The notes beneath the pieces are model-generated. The model worked only from the letters and a program-made list of their open reading frames with translations. It had not been told where the DNA came from and made no database searches. A DNA stretch of 6,169 nucleotides, from positions 1-6,169 of the forward strand of contig JAKOWQ010000189.1 of NCBI GenBank assembly GCA_029781465.1. The letters are read 5' to 3'. This document shows, piece by piece, positions 6,092 to 6,169 of the stretch; the first letter of the stretch is position 1; every line of letters starts with the position of its first letter. The stretch comes from Pseudomonadota bacterium (GTDB lineage Bacteria > Pseudomonadota > Alphaproteobacteria > Sphingomonadales > Sphingomonadaceae). The position numbers were made by a program, and so were the translations under genes.

Positions 6092-6169
6092 CCGAAGATC
6101 CTGTGCAGGAACGGGTTCATCATCCGCCCCGCCGGATCGACCGACCTGCGCACCGCAGCGGCCTCGGCC
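6088..6169 (-). CDS. FAD-linked sugar/aldonolactone oxidase-like protein, C-terminal fragment
   Basis: Only the last 26 codons lie in the window; the gene runs off the right edge. The tail reads AEAAAVRRSVDPAGRMMNPF, then LHRIFG and TGA. The pattern D-P-x-G-R-x-x-N-x-F-L-x-R-x-F-G at the extreme C-terminus is typical of VAO-type FAD enzymes related to D-arabinono-1,4-lactone oxidase, L-gulonolactone oxidase and alditol oxidase. I recall such genes next to DSD1-like PLP genes in other proteobacteria and actinobacteria, but cannot verify that here. The stop overlaps the PLP start as ATGA (6088-6091), so the genes are translationally coupled and it is the first visible gene of the minus-strand operon. 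The identification rests on a short motif. Confidence 0.6.
   Translation of the reverse strand, partial: AEAAAVRRSVDPAGRMMNPFLHRIFG

Overview
The window is GC-rich (about two thirds G+C by eye), densely coded bacterial DNA. Codon use, the DUF47-Pit pair and the style of the proteins suggest an alphaproteobacterium, most likely a sphingomonad or erythrobacter relative. That assignment is an inference from sequence style, not from a marker gene. There are no RNA genes, mobile elements or CRISPR arrays, and no intergenic gap exceeds 100 bases.

Left half, plus strand. The window opens inside a cation diffusion facilitator (CDF) metal transporter of the ZnT9-like branch, which ends at 791. After a 97-base gap come a DUF47/PhoU-like protein (889-1536) and a PitA-family inorganic phosphate transporter (1561-2559), 24 bases apart and almost certainly one operon. 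The gap before DUF47 holds a direct repeat, GTGTCAT-AGGC-GTGTCGC (850-867), with the geometry of a PhoB (PHO) box. It lies so close to the start codon that repression fits better than activation.

Right half, minus strand. Four genes run right to left as a compact operon. They are the last 26 codons of a FAD-linked sugar/aldonolactone oxidase-like protein (stop at 6088), a fold-type III PLP enzyme of the D-threonine aldolase/D-serine dehydratase superfamily (4847-6091, ATGA overlap with the oxidase), a secreted gamma-glutamyltransferase (3087-4808) and a GNAT acetyltransferase (2564-3097, 11-base overlap with the transferase). The first frame of the PLP gene begins with a twin-arginine-like leader, and the gamma-glutamyltransferase has a clear Sec signal peptide. 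The operon may therefore work on amino acids or gamma-glutamyl peptides in the periplasm. The PLP enzyme lacks the His/Cys or His/Asp metal ligands of characterised relatives and carries other residues there.

The two operons converge with only four bases between stop codons (2560-2563), inside a perfect 10-bp palindrome. No strong intrinsic terminator is visible there. The points most worth following up are the possible PhoB control of DUF47-pit and the oxidase/PLP/GGT/GNAT cassette with its atypical, possibly exported PLP enzyme.
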